64,000 nt of DNA from Gymnothorax reevesii (GCA_029721435.1 CM056576.1:118781166-118845165), one strand, 5' to 3'; shown: positions 1 through 11,950, counted from the first letter of the stretch. Made by a program: numbers and translations. Notes: a model not told the origin generated them from the sequence alone.

Positions 1-424
1 CTTTTAACAATGTGCGCTATTGAATAGTGAGCAATTTATTTTTCCTCAATCAACATGTTGCCAATACAAGAGACTATTCTTTCTGCCCCAGTCCCCACTG
101 AGATTAGAGCCTTAAAATACTTTCCCAAGGACTCTCTACATTATAATTGACTTTTTCATCACTCTCTCTCATTCTTATCCTCAATAATTTGACAAAGTTT
201 GTTCAATACTTTAGAAAAAAATAAATAAATAGAAGCTTTTTCATTGTGATTGTGCTGCTTTCAGTGTTGGAATGCTGTATCAGATGCTGAAAGAAGCTCG
301 CAATTCTTAACCACAAAGGAATTTCAAACATGTTTCAAATGAAATGCAAATCATGTTGTGGACTAAAAGTCATACAAAACCGGTATCTTTTTCATAAACA
401 AAAGCTGGCCCAATGGTGTTACGC
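1..424. other. Non-coding, no recognised feature
   Basis: AT-rich sequence up to the TTAA-flanked element. No open frame of useful length, RNA gene or repeat was recognised. Confidence 0.5.
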
Positions 425-990
425 TTAAAGGGACAGTTCACCCAAAAATTAAAAATGCATATTTTTCCTTTTACATAGTGGTATGTATTCGTCTTTTAAA
501 ATTATTTGGGTGTGACTTGCCAAGTTCGGGAGATATCAACAGTTGAGATGTCTGCCCTCTGGCGAATATGATGTAACTAAATTGCATTTGCCTTGTGGTG
601 TTCAAATTGCCAAAAAAAAAAAAAACACATTTGAAAAATTAAAAAGAAATGTCTCTTTCCGGATATCATGACCTGGTCACTCAGGGTAATCTACAGACCA
701 TATTGTGAGCAGTTTAATATCGGAGCTATTTTCTTTCTGCCTAACTCTCTACCAAACTATTTTCATACTATTGAACTACATCTCACAGAATGTTTTTTTT
801 TTTTTCAAGTGTATTTTTGGTGCTCTGAGCAAAACGAGACAAATGCAATTTTCTTCCGTTATTTTTCGGAGAGGACAAACAGCTCTGCAGTCAATTCCTA
901 AAAAGCTCAGCAACGCACACTAAAATTATTTAGATAAATAATTAGAAGGGAAAATTGCATTTTTGATTTTGGGGTGAGCTGCCCTTTTAA
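425..990. mobile_element. TTAA-flanked non-autonomous DNA transposon (piggyBac-like)
   Basis: The block is bounded by TTAA at 425-428 and 987-990. Its ends are imperfect inverted repeats of about 30 bp: the left end reads TTAAAGGGACAGTTCACCC and the right end, reverse-complemented, reads TTAAAAGGGCAGCTCACCCC. TTAA duplication is typical of piggyBac-class elements, and the GGGACAGTTCACCC end resembles a very common fish repeat known to me. The interior has A and T homopolymers (612-625, 793-805) and no transposase, so it is non-autonomous. The two open frames at 668-923 overlap each other in different frames and are judged to be chance. Confidence 0.7.
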
Positions 991-1942
991 TGCCAAATTA
1001 CAGTTTGAACATGAACAGGTGGTAAGCAAATAAATGGTTGCCAATGATTTTTTTTTTTGTTTTTTTTTTTACTGAGACATTTTGAGTATTTTTAAAAGTG
1101 TGACTGACTTCCCTAAACCATTAACAAGCAGTATTATGCTCAAAGACTCACCATCTTGCACAGTGGGTAAGATGCATCAAATCCAAAACCAAGCTATGTT
1201 GGTTATTTGATGTACAACCATGTTGGTCAAGTTATACAAGATTTGTGAGAATATACATAAGTGAAATATTTTTCATTTCCTGATATATAACTGATTTTTG
1301 TAAGTTTAAATCAAACATGGCCCGAGCTGTGATGAAAGCCCTCATTAGAGCAATTGGGGCTGCTGCCACAAGAGGGCGATGGTAATCCTTGTTCCATTCA
1401 AACAAGTCTTACATTTACATTTATAAGCTCTTATCAGGAGCCCACAACATGACTTCAATGCAAGAACTGAGTACAAAAAAATGAAGTGCCTGAAAGAGCT
1501 TGTGTCAAGTCATAAATTTAGACACATGGTGGAACATTCTGAAAAACATCATCTCCCCGAAAGAGAAGGTATGTAGAGTATCATGTCGTTGAATTATGCT
1601 TTTAATGTGCTTGTAATTCCCATTTTTTCACTGGCAGTCAGTGGCAGTAGTTTTCTCCTGATCGAAGTAGCCTCAAATACAGTGAGGTTCCTTCTCTTAA
1701 TGAAAGCAATAACTCCACAAAAAAACTGCTGTAGAAAGTGAAAGAAGTAAGGCAAGGCTCACCAGATTTGTTGCTGCACAGTATAATCCTGTACTGGAGG
1801 CTGGCTATTTAGCTGTGAGCTGCTCTAAAAGAACAACCTTCAGCACCATAGGTGTTCCAAAAGAAGTCCAGTTCAACGAGGTCACCCTGCCCGGCAAGGG
1901 TAACCCCCTTCACATGCCATAGATAAAATATGCCATTTCTGC
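991..1942. other. Non-coding stretch with T-rich tract
   Basis: Holds a T-rich tract near 1049-1071 and a CTCF-like word at 1366-1379. A frame on the plus strand is open from about 1713 to 1920 without a convincing start. Nothing else was recognised. Confidence 0.4.
1366..1379 (+). promoter_or_regulatory. Possible CTCF-like site
   Basis: CCACAAGAGGGCGA matches the vertebrate CTCF core (CCASYAGRKGGC) at all but one position. Single-motif matches are common by chance, so this is a candidate only. Confidence 0.25.
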
Positions 1943-2461
1943 TCAGTTTCGTGAATAACATTTTCTCTTTACTTGAAAAGAAACATCAAAACTCCATTCT
2001 CTTGCCACGTCCTCAATGGGGCACAAATGACAGCAGGCATAGCTGACTGCTGTCATCCTATTGGTTAGGCGAGCTCTATGAAAAAGTGAAAGACACACAT
2101 ATCGCTGCAACCGGCTGATGTAGCAGCTGAGATGAGCCCAAACAACTCCCTCTACTAAGTAATCTCGTTGACCCAGTTTCACATATGCGGCTACCAGCAA
2201 GCTGGAGCATTGGCCAGCAGATAGCAATGGACTGGTCAAAATGGGTTGTGAAATAATAGCCGAAGATCTGTTCAAGACTGGTCCTTCTAAAGCTCCTAAC
2301 CCGCAGTATTGGCTGATAAACAAAGCAGAGACCAATGAAGTCCACCCCTCCAATACCACCAACAGCTCATTTGCTTGTCTCAGATAGCCTGCCGAACGAA
2401 GGAACAGATATGCTCCATCGAGCCAACTCAAGATACATTGACGCAGGAATGCCACGGCCAC
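1943..2461 (-). other. Unrecognised 172-codon open frame
   Basis: This is the longest ATG-started frame in the window. It starts at 2461 and is open to 1943. The product would be Leu/Ser/Cys-rich (it begins MAVAFLRQCILSWLDGAYLF), with no motif I recognise and no clear signal peptide or domain. No splice signals or neighbouring gene support it. The local GC is somewhat higher than its surroundings, which lengthens chance frames. It could be an old transposon or retrogene fragment. I treat it as probably non-coding. Confidence 0.15.
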
Positions 2462-3605
2462 TCAAAGCCAGAAAGCTTCAACCATAATCTGTGTTCACCG
2501 GGCGCTGTGCTCCATGCTGACTTGGCAGGTAAAGAACAACTGCCATGATGCAGTGCTAACTAGTCCTGAGCCAAGAAGTGGCCATAGGACCTCAAGAAGA
2601 CAAATTAAATGTACTTTTGTAAGATGCATCTGTGAATATGATGAATTGACGTGAGTTGAAATTGCTTGCAGCCATAGCCCAGCCCATATAGATCATGGTC
2701 TCAAGCTCAATTGTTCCCAGCCTCTGGTGACTGAATTAAAAAGGAGTAGAATGGCTAAAACTGTGCTGATGATTATTTTAGATGTTAAAATGAGCAATGA
2801 CCAAAGCACATCTCGCAAAACTGAAAACCTAAAATAAAAGTTTAATCCTGCTGTTGAATGAACTAATGTCAGGATTTCACAGCTTACTAACAGCTGAGAT
2901 TGCTCCAGTGAGCTCTTGGTAATGAGATCATTAGGCATACAATAATGGCCTTTGTGGACTTGATCATCCAGAGAATTTTGTTATCCCATTTGATAGGCAT
3001 TTAGACAATAGCTTATGGACTGTACAGAGTAATTCCACAGACCACCAGTTTTTTTAAGAGTTCTATCTTAAGAGTTCTATCTTGTGAGAATCTTCTATCC
3101 AATGCAGAGAGAGGTTTTCAAACACCTTTACTTTTAATGACAGTCATGATGTTCTTCACCATAATCGTGCAGGGAAAAATTCCTTGAGTTTAACCCATGT
3201 ATTGTCCTTGTTTAATGTTACATTTTGTTTTCAGTCAAAAATGTCAGATCAATCCTGTTTATAAATCTATAATTTTACATACATCATCATCTGATGTTGA
3301 TTTGGATCTTGTAATGAACTTTATTTCTTGTAACTGTGACAGACTTTGTACTATTTGGAACTATTTTGGCCTTTCCGCTTGTTTTTGAGTTAAAAAAGCA
3401 TAATCCATGGATTATTCTGAATATATACTCAGCGCCATTAAAAACGATTTATTGGAGGCATACATACATTACATGGAAATGAAGGCAGAGAGCTGCAAAC
3501 CTCCCCCATAGAGCAGAACCTACAGTTACAACGACATCAAGAGGAAGAGACCATTTTATAGATTGGCAAAATACTCATAAGAAACAGGGTTAATGAATGC
3601 TATAC
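2462..3605. other. Non-coding, no recognised gene
   Basis: Contains a short 14-bp direct duplication (AAGAGTTCTATCTT) at about 3057-3085. Otherwise nothing was recognised. Confidence 0.4.
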
Positions 3606-3830
3606 TTGATGGGTGGAGCTGGGGTGGAGGAGTGTTGTCAAGCGAGCAGGATACAAGCTGCTTTCCATGATGCGGGCTTACATAAGCATGCATATTATCA
3701 GCGCATCATTTGACGGTGAAGTCAGATGACAGTCAGGTGACTCTCTAGCAGATCGAAGCAGCTGCTCTTCATTGAGAGAGCTTGACTCCAAGGCCTATCA
3801 GAATTTATGTCAAAGCTCTATTTCTAATAG
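3606..3830 (+). repeat. Dispersed repeat family GGTGGAGCTGGGGTGGAGG, copy A
   Basis: Shares its start (GGTGGAGCTGGGGTGGAGGA), a middle block (AGTCAGATGACAGTCA...GTGACTCTCTA) and its end (GCTTGACTCC..GGCCTATCAGAATTT) with the copy at 47306-47531. The opening motif also matches copies at 11250-11480 and 21685-21885. The family is not one I can name. Confidence 0.6.
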
Positions 3831-3843
3831 GAACACTTTTTCC

Positions 3844-3875
3844 AAAAAAAAAAAAAAAATATATATATATATACA

Positions 3876-3932
<57 letters not shown>

Positions 3933-3958
3933 TATATATATTTTTTTTTTATATATAA
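3844..3958. repeat. Poly(A) plus long (TA)n microsatellite
   Basis: An A-run of about 16 is followed by roughly 90 bp of nearly pure TA with one CAG interruption, then an A/T-rich end. The open frames across it code only runs of Ile/Tyr and are not genes. Confidence 0.95.
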
Positions 3959-4127
3959 TCTAATACAGGCATATATGCATACATTGGGTTTGGTGACATG
4001 GCTCTGTTCGGAGAGATCCCTGCCCATCCAAACGTGGAATCGAATGCAGGGAGCTGCAACTAACCCTCCCAAAGAAAACCATGCTCAACATAGCATAGTT
4101 TGAACTACTGAATAAATTTTAGGTGGT

Positions 4128-4445
4128 ACTGTCACAGCATGGTGGCTCGACACCATCTCTCTTGAAGCAAAAGCAAGAGCAAAAGTGCTATTTGGAGTGG
4201 TCCATGTGCCAGGACAGCTCAGGAGTTGACAGAATTTCTCTTGACGCAGACTCAGGAGAAATATCCCATATGAAGTGTACTATGTGTAGTAATAGCCCGA
4301 CAGCTGACAATTTCACTTGAAGTTGATTAAAGAGAAATATACTATATGAAGTACTATGTGTGGTAACAGCACAGCGGCTGACAAGATCTCTCTTGAAAAA
4401 CAAATAAGCAATTCCCTTATTTAAAAGTGGTCTGTGTATAGTGAT
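4128..4445 (+). repeat. Degenerate tandem repeat, about four units of 75-90 bp
   Basis: Units share the order ACAGC..GGYTGACA, then TCTCTTGAAG, then AGAAATATACTATATGAAGT, then ACTATGTGTGGTAA. The last two units are the clearest. Divergence between units shows the array is old. The overlapping open frames (4123-4403) are by-products. Confidence 0.65.
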
Positions 4446-6880
4446 GATAAGTTTGTATAGTACAGTTCATTGTTACTTATGGCCCTGCTTTTGTGTATGG
4501 GAAGATATTCTATGTGATATGTGAGCTAGGAGTGAATGAGGGCAAGTGCAATGACAATGCCCAATACATTGCAGCAATAAAAACAATCAATCACCTAATA
4601 CAAACTTGCTCATTAATTTTTGAACCTCAATTATTTCCTTCATCCCAGGGCAAAGGCAGCTTTTTTAGGCTGATGATGTTGATGTCCCATGGCCTTAAAA
4701 GTAGGAACTGAGGGAACTGAAGTGTTTAGCGACAATGTGCGAGACAACAGCCATGTTGTCACTACCTTTGAGTCAATTATATTAGAGAAACATTGTAGTA
4801 TTCAGTATGGAGTTCCATTCCAATCAGAGGAAATATACCAAAATTTCCACACAAACAATTAAATTGGTCCAATTAGACCAAAACAGAGGAGGAATGGGTT
4901 AATATACTGTACTTTCAAATAGGATTTGGGCATCCAATGTGACTCCTAATGGAATTAAATGGAACTCACATTGGACTAGAATCCACGCAAAATTCTTTCC
5001 TTCTTTAGTTGATCTTATTGCAGGACTCCAATGCTACTTGTCTTTCTTACAGTGCTGGGACTATTATAAATATCATTTACTGTTCTAGTGCACTACAGAT
5101 GAGCATCAATCAAAGAATTATGTAGCATTTAAGAATTTGAATCAAGGTTGGGAGCTCTAATGCATGTAGAACCATGGCAGTGTCATTAGCAGCCTAACAG
5201 CCTACGTCCTCTCTGTTAATGCCACTTATATAAAATTCCAGCATTTGGAGATGGCCTGTCTACTTTGTTGTTATTAATAAAAATGCTGTTCAGGGGCAAG
5301 GTTATAGAGTTGAAAAGTGTTTTCTTTTTTCAAATACTCTTTTCTGGTAAATGCAGAAAAAAAACTGAGGCAAAGCTTATTTTTACACTATGATTTCAGA
5401 TCTGGAGTGAAAATGGCAACATGTACCAAGAACATTAATATGTTCTTTAACAAAATTGGGGAAAAAGCTTTGCACCTCGATCCTCATTTTATTGCACTCA
5501 CGTAAATAGGGATTAAGGGCTTTAAGGTGCATAATTTACATAAGAGAGAAAAATGCTCTAAGCTTCCAATATGCCAAGAATTCTGAGCTTGTGACACAAC
5601 TAATGCTATACAAATGGCCATCCTAGCAGCATCTAACATAGTCAATTTTCTACTGTTTAATATGATCTTATTTGATGCAAAGCCATCATTCTTACTTTAC
5701 CACTTCCCCAGTAAGGTCTCGTATATTTGTGACCTCTCCATTTTGCACAAAATTGCTACATGAACATTATTTGATGTACAGAATGCTCTTGAAGTGAAAC
5801 AAATGCATAAAGTATAAAACAAGGTTCAATGTTGTACTGGTTCATACTGCCAACTGGATTATCTATCAAGAATTATACATGACACACTTCAATCATTTTC
5901 ACTGTGTTTAGTGACACAGCACAGGCAGTGGGTCCAGTGCCCAAGTTGCGAACTGCTGTCCAGACATATCCAGATAATGATTGTACAAAGTTTCTAAATG
6001 TTCTCTCCTGGTAAATTCTAGTGCATTTCCATCAGCACAATTTAATCTCCAAAACTGGGCTGAAAGATTTTTGCTTCCATTGAGTCACATTTTCTATGAG
6101 ACGTAAATGGTAGTCTAACTGAAAAATTTTCCGGCGGTCCTATTTAGAATAAATGTCATATAGACAGACTACAAAGCGTGTAATTTTTAAATCTTCTGTG
6201 TCCTCACAGGAGATTGAGTGGCAGTTCTTGATGCAGTTTAGTCATGCAAGAGAGTTGAGATGTGACAAAATGATTACATTTACAACGTCTCTGAGAATCC
6301 CTGGTCTGAATTTTCAACACTGCGGCTGGAAGAATAAATGAGAATAACAGAAATTAAATGCACTTTTTGCCGTGGTGCTAAGGTCTCAGTATTTTTATCA
6401 CTACAGTGTCACTATTTACAATGATATTTTGACAATGGAGAATAAATTGACAGAACACCACCCAGAGCAGTTAAGATGCCTTAGCTGTGCTATTGTCGGA
6501 AACTTCAAAGAAGGGGCCAGATCAAAAAAAAAAAAAGTCATAATGTACTTTAATAAAGTAGTAGACAGTTGCGATTGGCAAAAACAGAGATATAAAAACA
6601 CACCGGGGGCTCAGGCTAATGGATGGTAAGGGATGGTTGAAGGGCGACCAGGCTTTAAGAGTAGTGGTTAAGGTTTGGTCAGACAGAGCTCTGAGGTCTA
6701 CAGCGGGAAGGCAATCCATTGGTCGAAGGACCCACTGGCTGTGCCCTCCCTCAGACTCCAAGACTGGGAAACCAAGTGTGTTCGCAATAAAAGAAGCCAA
6801 GGAGCAAATCAGAACTGTCCCTCATAAACTCTTAAAATTTTTCTTCAAATCCTGAAGAAGGAAGAGTTATAGACTTAGAC
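4446..6880. other. Long non-coding stretch
   Basis: Only short chance frames (up to 92 codons) and a short A-run near 6524 are present. The block around 5160-5290 and that around 6780 carry no recognised domain. No RNA gene or transposon end was recognised. Confidence 0.4.
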
Positions 6881-7094
6881 CAGTGCTTCTCAAACCTCTC
6901 CTGGAGGACCACCTGTCCTGCATGTTTTAGATCTTTCCCTGTTTTAGCACAGGTGATTAAAATGATCAGCTCGTTATTGAGCCTCTAAAGCTGATTGATA
7001 ACATCCTGATTATTTGAATCACCTGTGCTGGGGCAGGGAAAGATCTAAAACAGACAGGGCAGGTGGTCCTCCAGGAGAGGTTTGAGAAACACTG
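6881..7094. mobile_element. hAT-type MITE with perfect 8-bp target duplication
   Basis: The element is largely palindromic: CAGTGCTTCTCAAACCTCTC at the left is mirrored by GAGAGGTTTGAGAAACACTG at the right, and the repeat extends through GGAGGACCACCTGTCCTG and TAGATCTTTCCCTG. It is flanked on both sides by ACTTAGAC (6873-6880 and 7095-7102). An 8-bp duplication and CAG..CTG termini are hallmarks of hAT transposons. It is 214 bp long with no coding capacity, and would need a hAT transposase supplied in trans. Confidence 0.9.
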
Positions 7095-7102
7095 ACTTAG
7101 AC

Positions 7103-8344
7103 TAATAACTTGCATAGGCACAAAGAGGAGAGGGAGAATATACAGCAAAGGGCAGACAAACCACACCAAACAATTAGGGAAATAGGAAGCATGCAAACAT
7201 GCAAGGACACATGGAGGCAGGGGAATGAAACAAGATAATCAGTTATTATTAAGAGGCATTGGAAACTGACACGAAAAGCTGGATTGTGGGGATATTATTC
7301 AGGGAAACATTGAAGATATGATACCTGTGCCAAGTATCTTATACATTCTGAGGCAGTCATGCTATCACTAGTGCTCCGTCATTCAAATCGTATCCTGATA
7401 CTAGAATTATGAACATATTAGAGTTAAAAAAAATAATAATTATCTGTCTTCTCTAAATGGGCTGCCAGCATAGGATGGATGGGATCCTGGAGGTTATGTG
7501 TGTTGAGCAAACATTATATGTAAGCCTCAGTTTATGGTTGAAGACAGAAATACATATAAGTCCACGCCTTCATATTTATGACTGTTACTGTTAACCTTAA
7601 AACAGCTAAGCCCAGCAGTGATCTCGTCTATTCATACTCTCTTCCCACCAAACGCACGTATAGAATCTGACAAAAATACAAAAATAAGTGGAGGTCACTG
7701 GCTTGAGGTAGAAATGGCCTCTGCATACTGTAAATTAATCACATGTGAGAGCCGGAGTCGCTGAGTTTGAGTTCAAGAGCTGCATCCCTCATTACGGCAG
7801 CCAACTCAATGAACTATTCAGTGCTGAAATACTGAGCCTAAGGCTCATTCCTTCTCTAGCAGCTGAATGCTTATAAGGTAAGCACCACAAAGGGAACTTG
7901 AGCCAAAGTTGAAAATATTGCGTATGAACAGAGCCAAAAAATAAAATTAAATAAATAAATAAACAAACGGTACCAGGCACAACAAACCCCGCCCCTCGCG
8001 CATACTTTCACCTACTTGTACGAAATTCAGTAGGGATCCATTCTGGGTCAGTGACAGTCCCTATACCGAATTTGAGATGACTCTGGCCATTAGTTTTGCC
8101 GCTAGAGTGCTAACAACGAAACACAGAATCAAACACACAAAGACAGAAACAAACCGAACTGAAAACAATACTCCATTCTCTCACCCTTCTTGGGGGGCGG
8201 GGTAATAAATAATAACCTCCTGAAATGCACAGAAAGCACGTGCGCGTCCAAGCACATAAGTAGGCATGGGCACTCATAATCACAGCGACACTCTTACACT
8301 GCATTATTTGCGGTATAAACTGAGGGAGAACGAAACTCAATCCA
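7103..8344. other. Non-coding stretch
   Basis: No gene or transposon was recognised. The open frames here (up to 76 codons) lack any motif. Confidence 0.4.
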
Positions 8345-8347
8345 TTA

Positions 8348-9432
8348 GGGGCTATTTACAATTGATCGTGCGTGTCTACGTGAACTGCGTGTTCTACGGG
8401 CGACCCGAATTCCACGGCCAAAACTGACCCGCAGACCGATCGTGGCGCACGCAGCCAATTTTTCTGGTCGTACAGGGTAAGTACTTGTTCAGTACGTGCC
8501 ACTTACATGAAGCTGGCGTGATCTGCGAAATCCGCGACGATCAGGGACCTTTTCACACGCACGTGGGACGTGATGCTCGCAAGTGGAGAGTACTTAACAT
8601 GCACGCGCGATTCAAGTGGCAAGTAATGCAGACGTACGGGAGGGGTTCACGCACGTGTAACGTGATTGCCACTTGAGTGGCATGCACGTCGACGAGAAGG
8701 CGCAAGTGAGTGTGGAGTACGTGTTCTACGTGGCCAGTGCGGGTTGAGGTACTATTTAAAAATGCTGATGTAACAGGACTCAGCATCATTTGTCATCTTC
8801 ATCTGTGCTGGTATCCTTGGAAGTGGAGGCAGTGGAAGCAGAAAGCTGACTGGAAGCTGGTGATTTCTTGGATCTCCTGGGTGGCATTTTCACAACTGTT
8901 CAAGAACTGGCAAATGACCGGGTTTTAATAACCCGCACGTGCAAGTACTTGCCAGGTGCGTGCGCTGCGTGAGACGTACGTCCGACCTGCTTGCTCCGCC
9001 AGTGTCGTGCGTGGAAAGTAAGTCAGTTTTGCGCTACCCGGACGACAGAAGTGCTTACCACATGCGTGGCACTTGCGTGGGTGTATATTCATATGCTTAC
9101 AATATTAAAAATATTTTAAAATTCTTGATATATGATTCATTTTGAATTAATTTTAATGGAATTTTCCCCATAAAACCCTATATATATCTACAGCACACGC
9201 ACTTGTGACGTACTTGCCATGTACTTGGCGTGGACTATTTTTGACTGATCGCTGCGTGCACCGTGGAATTAATTTGCAGACCAATTCTTTGCTACGGGCG
9301 GTTCTACGTGCCCTGCGGCCAGCAAAACACGCACGTGTCACGTACTCGCCACGTCGAGCACGCAGTCATTTTTCCCAAATTTCGCACGTAAGTTGCACGT
9401 AGACGCCCGTACGTTCAAATGTAAATCCCCCT
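8348..9432. mobile_element. CpG/ACGT-rich inverted-repeat transposon, TTA duplication
   Basis: The ends are inverted: the left reads GGGGCTATTTACAATTGATC, then GTCTACGTG; the right, reverse-complemented, reads AGGGGGATTTACATTTGAAC, then GTCTACGTG. TTA lies directly outside both ends (8345-8347, 9433-9435). A 3-bp TWA duplication with G-rich termini suggests PIF/Harbinger, but no transposase is present, so the class is tentative. The body has about 20 ACGT tetramers and repeated words such as AAGTACTTGCC and GCACGTG, very unlike the CpG-poor flanks. The centre (about 8760-8930) is ordinary sequence holding a small complete reading frame on the minus strand. Confidence 0.65.
8786..8887 (-). CDS. 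33-codon open frame inside the ACGT-rich element
   Basis: A complete ATG-to-TGA frame starting at 8887. The peptide begins MPPRRSKKSPASS, continues Ser/Thr/Ala-rich, and ends in the acidic TDEDDK. A basic start, Ser-rich linker and acidic end resemble the disordered N-terminus of a nuclear protein or transposase. It lies in the part of the element that lacks the ACGT motifs, so it may be a captured host exon or what remains of the element's own protein. No known family was recognised, and a frame of this length can occur by chance. Confidence 0.25.
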   Translation of the reverse strand: MPPRRSKKSPASSQLSASTASTSKDTSTDEDDK

Positions 9433-9820
9433 TTAGGCAGCCTTTCCCTCTTCCCAGTTCTACATCATGCAGATTCCCATCCGGACCTCTCCACCCATTT
9501 CCTCATTATACCTGGAAGACAACCCCTTTCCCCACTGTCTTCAGACTCTCTCTGTTGTACCTCAGTATGCAAGACCATCTTCCTGAAGCCGCAATTTCAG
9601 TCCCTTGTGAATTTCCTGATTCATTCATGTCTGGAGATTCACCAACAATACCACTTACTAATCTTACTCAGGATGCATAAAGATAAGACGTTTAATAAGT
9701 AAGCGTTTCTCTAGCGTTTCTTCCTTCCATGTACGCTTTTAAATGATCTGGACACTGACTGTGAAAATAACTCCAAAGGGATCACAATAGTTCCTATGCT
9801 TATTTTCTTATTTCCGATCT

Positions 9821-9941
9821 GGGGTGCGTTTCCCGAAAACTCAGATGACAGCTTTCATACTTGGAACCGTTGACTGTAAATGGACGAACTAAGTTAGTCG
9901 TAAATATAGTTAGCTGCAATACTTTTGTGAAACACACCCCC
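9821..9941. mobile_element. Short foldback MITE (GGGTGCGTTTCCC type)
   Basis: The left end GGGGTGCGTTTCCCGAAAA is mirrored by TTTTGTGAAACACACCCCC at the right, giving about 20-bp inverted ends around a 120-bp body. GGGTGCGTTTCCC ends are common in small fish foldback elements. No clear target duplication was seen. Confidence 0.65.
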
Positions 9942-11246
9942 AACTAATGCCGTATTAGCCTCTGACAATGCACTGACCATTAAAAACCATGCTCCATCCA
10001 TCCCTTTCCTTAATTAGTAGCGTGGACACAGAGCTACACAGTCATTGAACTTGAGGGTGCGACTGATAACTGCAGCAGATTAGCTGGAGAACTAGACCAG
10101 AGGGGGGTTGTTACACTTTGAAACCACTGCTCTCAGAGTTATAATGAGGCAATTTATGCACTATGGTATGGGGCCACGGTCAGTACAGATACAGTCAGCG
10201 TTTTATTTCAGATCATCGGACGTTTCATAGCAATGAAAATGAACACCTCACCTGGATGTGACGCCTGAAGGCCTAGAATCACGAATGTTTGTTTTTGGAT
10301 AGTTTGGCTTTTCATCATGATAGTCAGTAGTTTTTCTTCCATCCAATTGCTCTTCATATCCCCATTTTACATAAAATCAATGGTAGTTACTCAATATGGT
10401 TTCCTCCTACAGAGTGAGTGGAGAGGGATCCCAAAGGCACAAGGTCTTCCCATTCTTCATTATAATAATTCCCCATTTCAGCCTGTTATATTCCTGGATT
10501 GTCACCTCATTTATTTATATCATTTGGTTACCAGCATTGGGCCCTATACACTATTCACACTGTAGCATTTGAGTTTGCGGGACAAGGGTGCACAGTACAC
10601 TGGAACAAAGTGTGCAATATCTCAGGCGAAAGAAGGAGATGGGAAGGGATTGAGGCATAATGATAGAAATAAAAACAGGAGAGGAGTTGAATAGGTGAGA
10701 GAGCTTAAAAACCACAAAGAGCAAAGGGAAGTCAGAAAGTGCTTGTGATTGATTATATAGGCATCAATCAATGACAAAAGTAAAGAATGTTTTTGATTAA
10801 ATGCACAATATACATTTCAAATGCATATTAATTTTAGCAAAATATTGGCTTTACAATTGAAGCACCTAAACCCCCATAAGTCACACTTGACTTGACTTGT
10901 GGGGTTTTAGTAATCAGTGCTTCAATTGCCAAAGACATTAGTAACATGCAAAGCTTCGGATATTTGCATTTTAAGGTATATTCAGACAGATTAAAAAAAA
11001 AAACAATAAAGATGTATCAATTCATGCAAAAATTGTTTGTCACAATCATCACTAATGACCCACTCATGTGGGGGTGTCTATCTCCTGAGACTGGGATGTC
11101 CGCCTTTATTTTGTTATTATACATTGCACAAGACTTTTCTGGGAGTATTCTAATTAAAGTGTCTTTTTTCCAAGCTCGAAAGTGCTCAGGCTCCCCAGAT
11201 TTCAGGCCCGTCCCGGTGAAATGGGCTTTGTGAGGAGTTCTGCCCC
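9942..11246. other. Non-coding stretch
   Basis: No gene was recognised. The open frames at 10317-10565 and 10892-11233 have no motif, and the latter runs towards a dispersed repeat. Confidence 0.4.
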
Positions 11247-11249
11247 AGA

Positions 11250-11480
11250 AGTGGATGTTGGGGTGCAGATGGGATGTTAAATAGCAGCAGACAAGGGTGA
11301 TCCAGTTGCAAGCGATGTTAAGTAGCTGCAGCAGAGAGTGAAGCAGGACATCAGCAGGCAAGGGCATTTAAGCTGCAGCAGGGGCGCAGAAAAGCAGCCT
11401 AAACGGGCCACCTTTCAGATGGACAGAGCAGGAGTGTTTATGAGAATGAGGGCATTACTTGAGTTGTCTGCCTGAACTGG
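11250..11480 (+). repeat. Dispersed repeat family, copy B
   Basis: GTGGATGTTGGGGTGCAGATGGGATGTTAA..AGCAGCAG near the start and CTTGAGTTGTCTGCCTGAAC at the end match the copy at 21685-21885 in order and spacing. The start also resembles copies at 3606 and 47306. Confidence 0.6.
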
Positions 11481-11950
11481 CTTTCTAAGCTGCATCTCAT
11501 TTGTAACCTGTCCAGTTTGAGGTCTGGCACTGTACCTCACTCCTGACTGTTACCCTACCTGCTTGGGGCTGGGGTGCCAAGTAAAACTGCGAGGACTCAG
11601 GCAGAGAGCTCATCGTTCAACTTCTCCACAGAGGTCTTGAATTCTAATATATACCCTTGAAGCAAGTCCTAGATTCATTCGCCATTCGATTGAGTCCTTA
11701 GCTATGACTTAAGGATAACTGCAACTTATTTTGTTAAAATAAATCCAGTTTTATAAATTAATACTTTGTTTCTGAGCTGTTTATTAATGCTGACTGCAGA
11801 GTTGCAAGTTTATCAAATTCACCCGGAATGAGCTGTTTTTGACCTTTGTTTTACTGGGGCGGTTCCACAGAGAATGGGTCTCTCTTCTTCAAGGGCACTC
11901 AGGGAGAAATTTAAGAGAGAACAGTTGCACGTGAGGTGGAATAGAAAGGA
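11481..11950. other. Non-coding stretch
   Basis: Nothing recognised between the dispersed repeat and the SINE. Confidence 0.4.

Noticed and set aside
1713..1920. Plus-strand open stretch containing a KRTTFSTIGVPKEVQFNEVT-like segment
   Set aside because: The text looks protein-like, but it has no start codon, no splice signals and no recognised family.
3772..4072. Frames across the (TA)n tract
   Set aside because: They encode runs of Ile and Tyr from a microsatellite.
4128..4445. Tandem units considered as a CRISPR-like array
   Set aside because: Repeats are long, diverged and without unique spacers, and the DNA is vertebrate.
10892..11367. Opposing 113- and 116-codon frames
   Set aside because: They overlap on opposite strands and extend into a dispersed repeat; no motifs.
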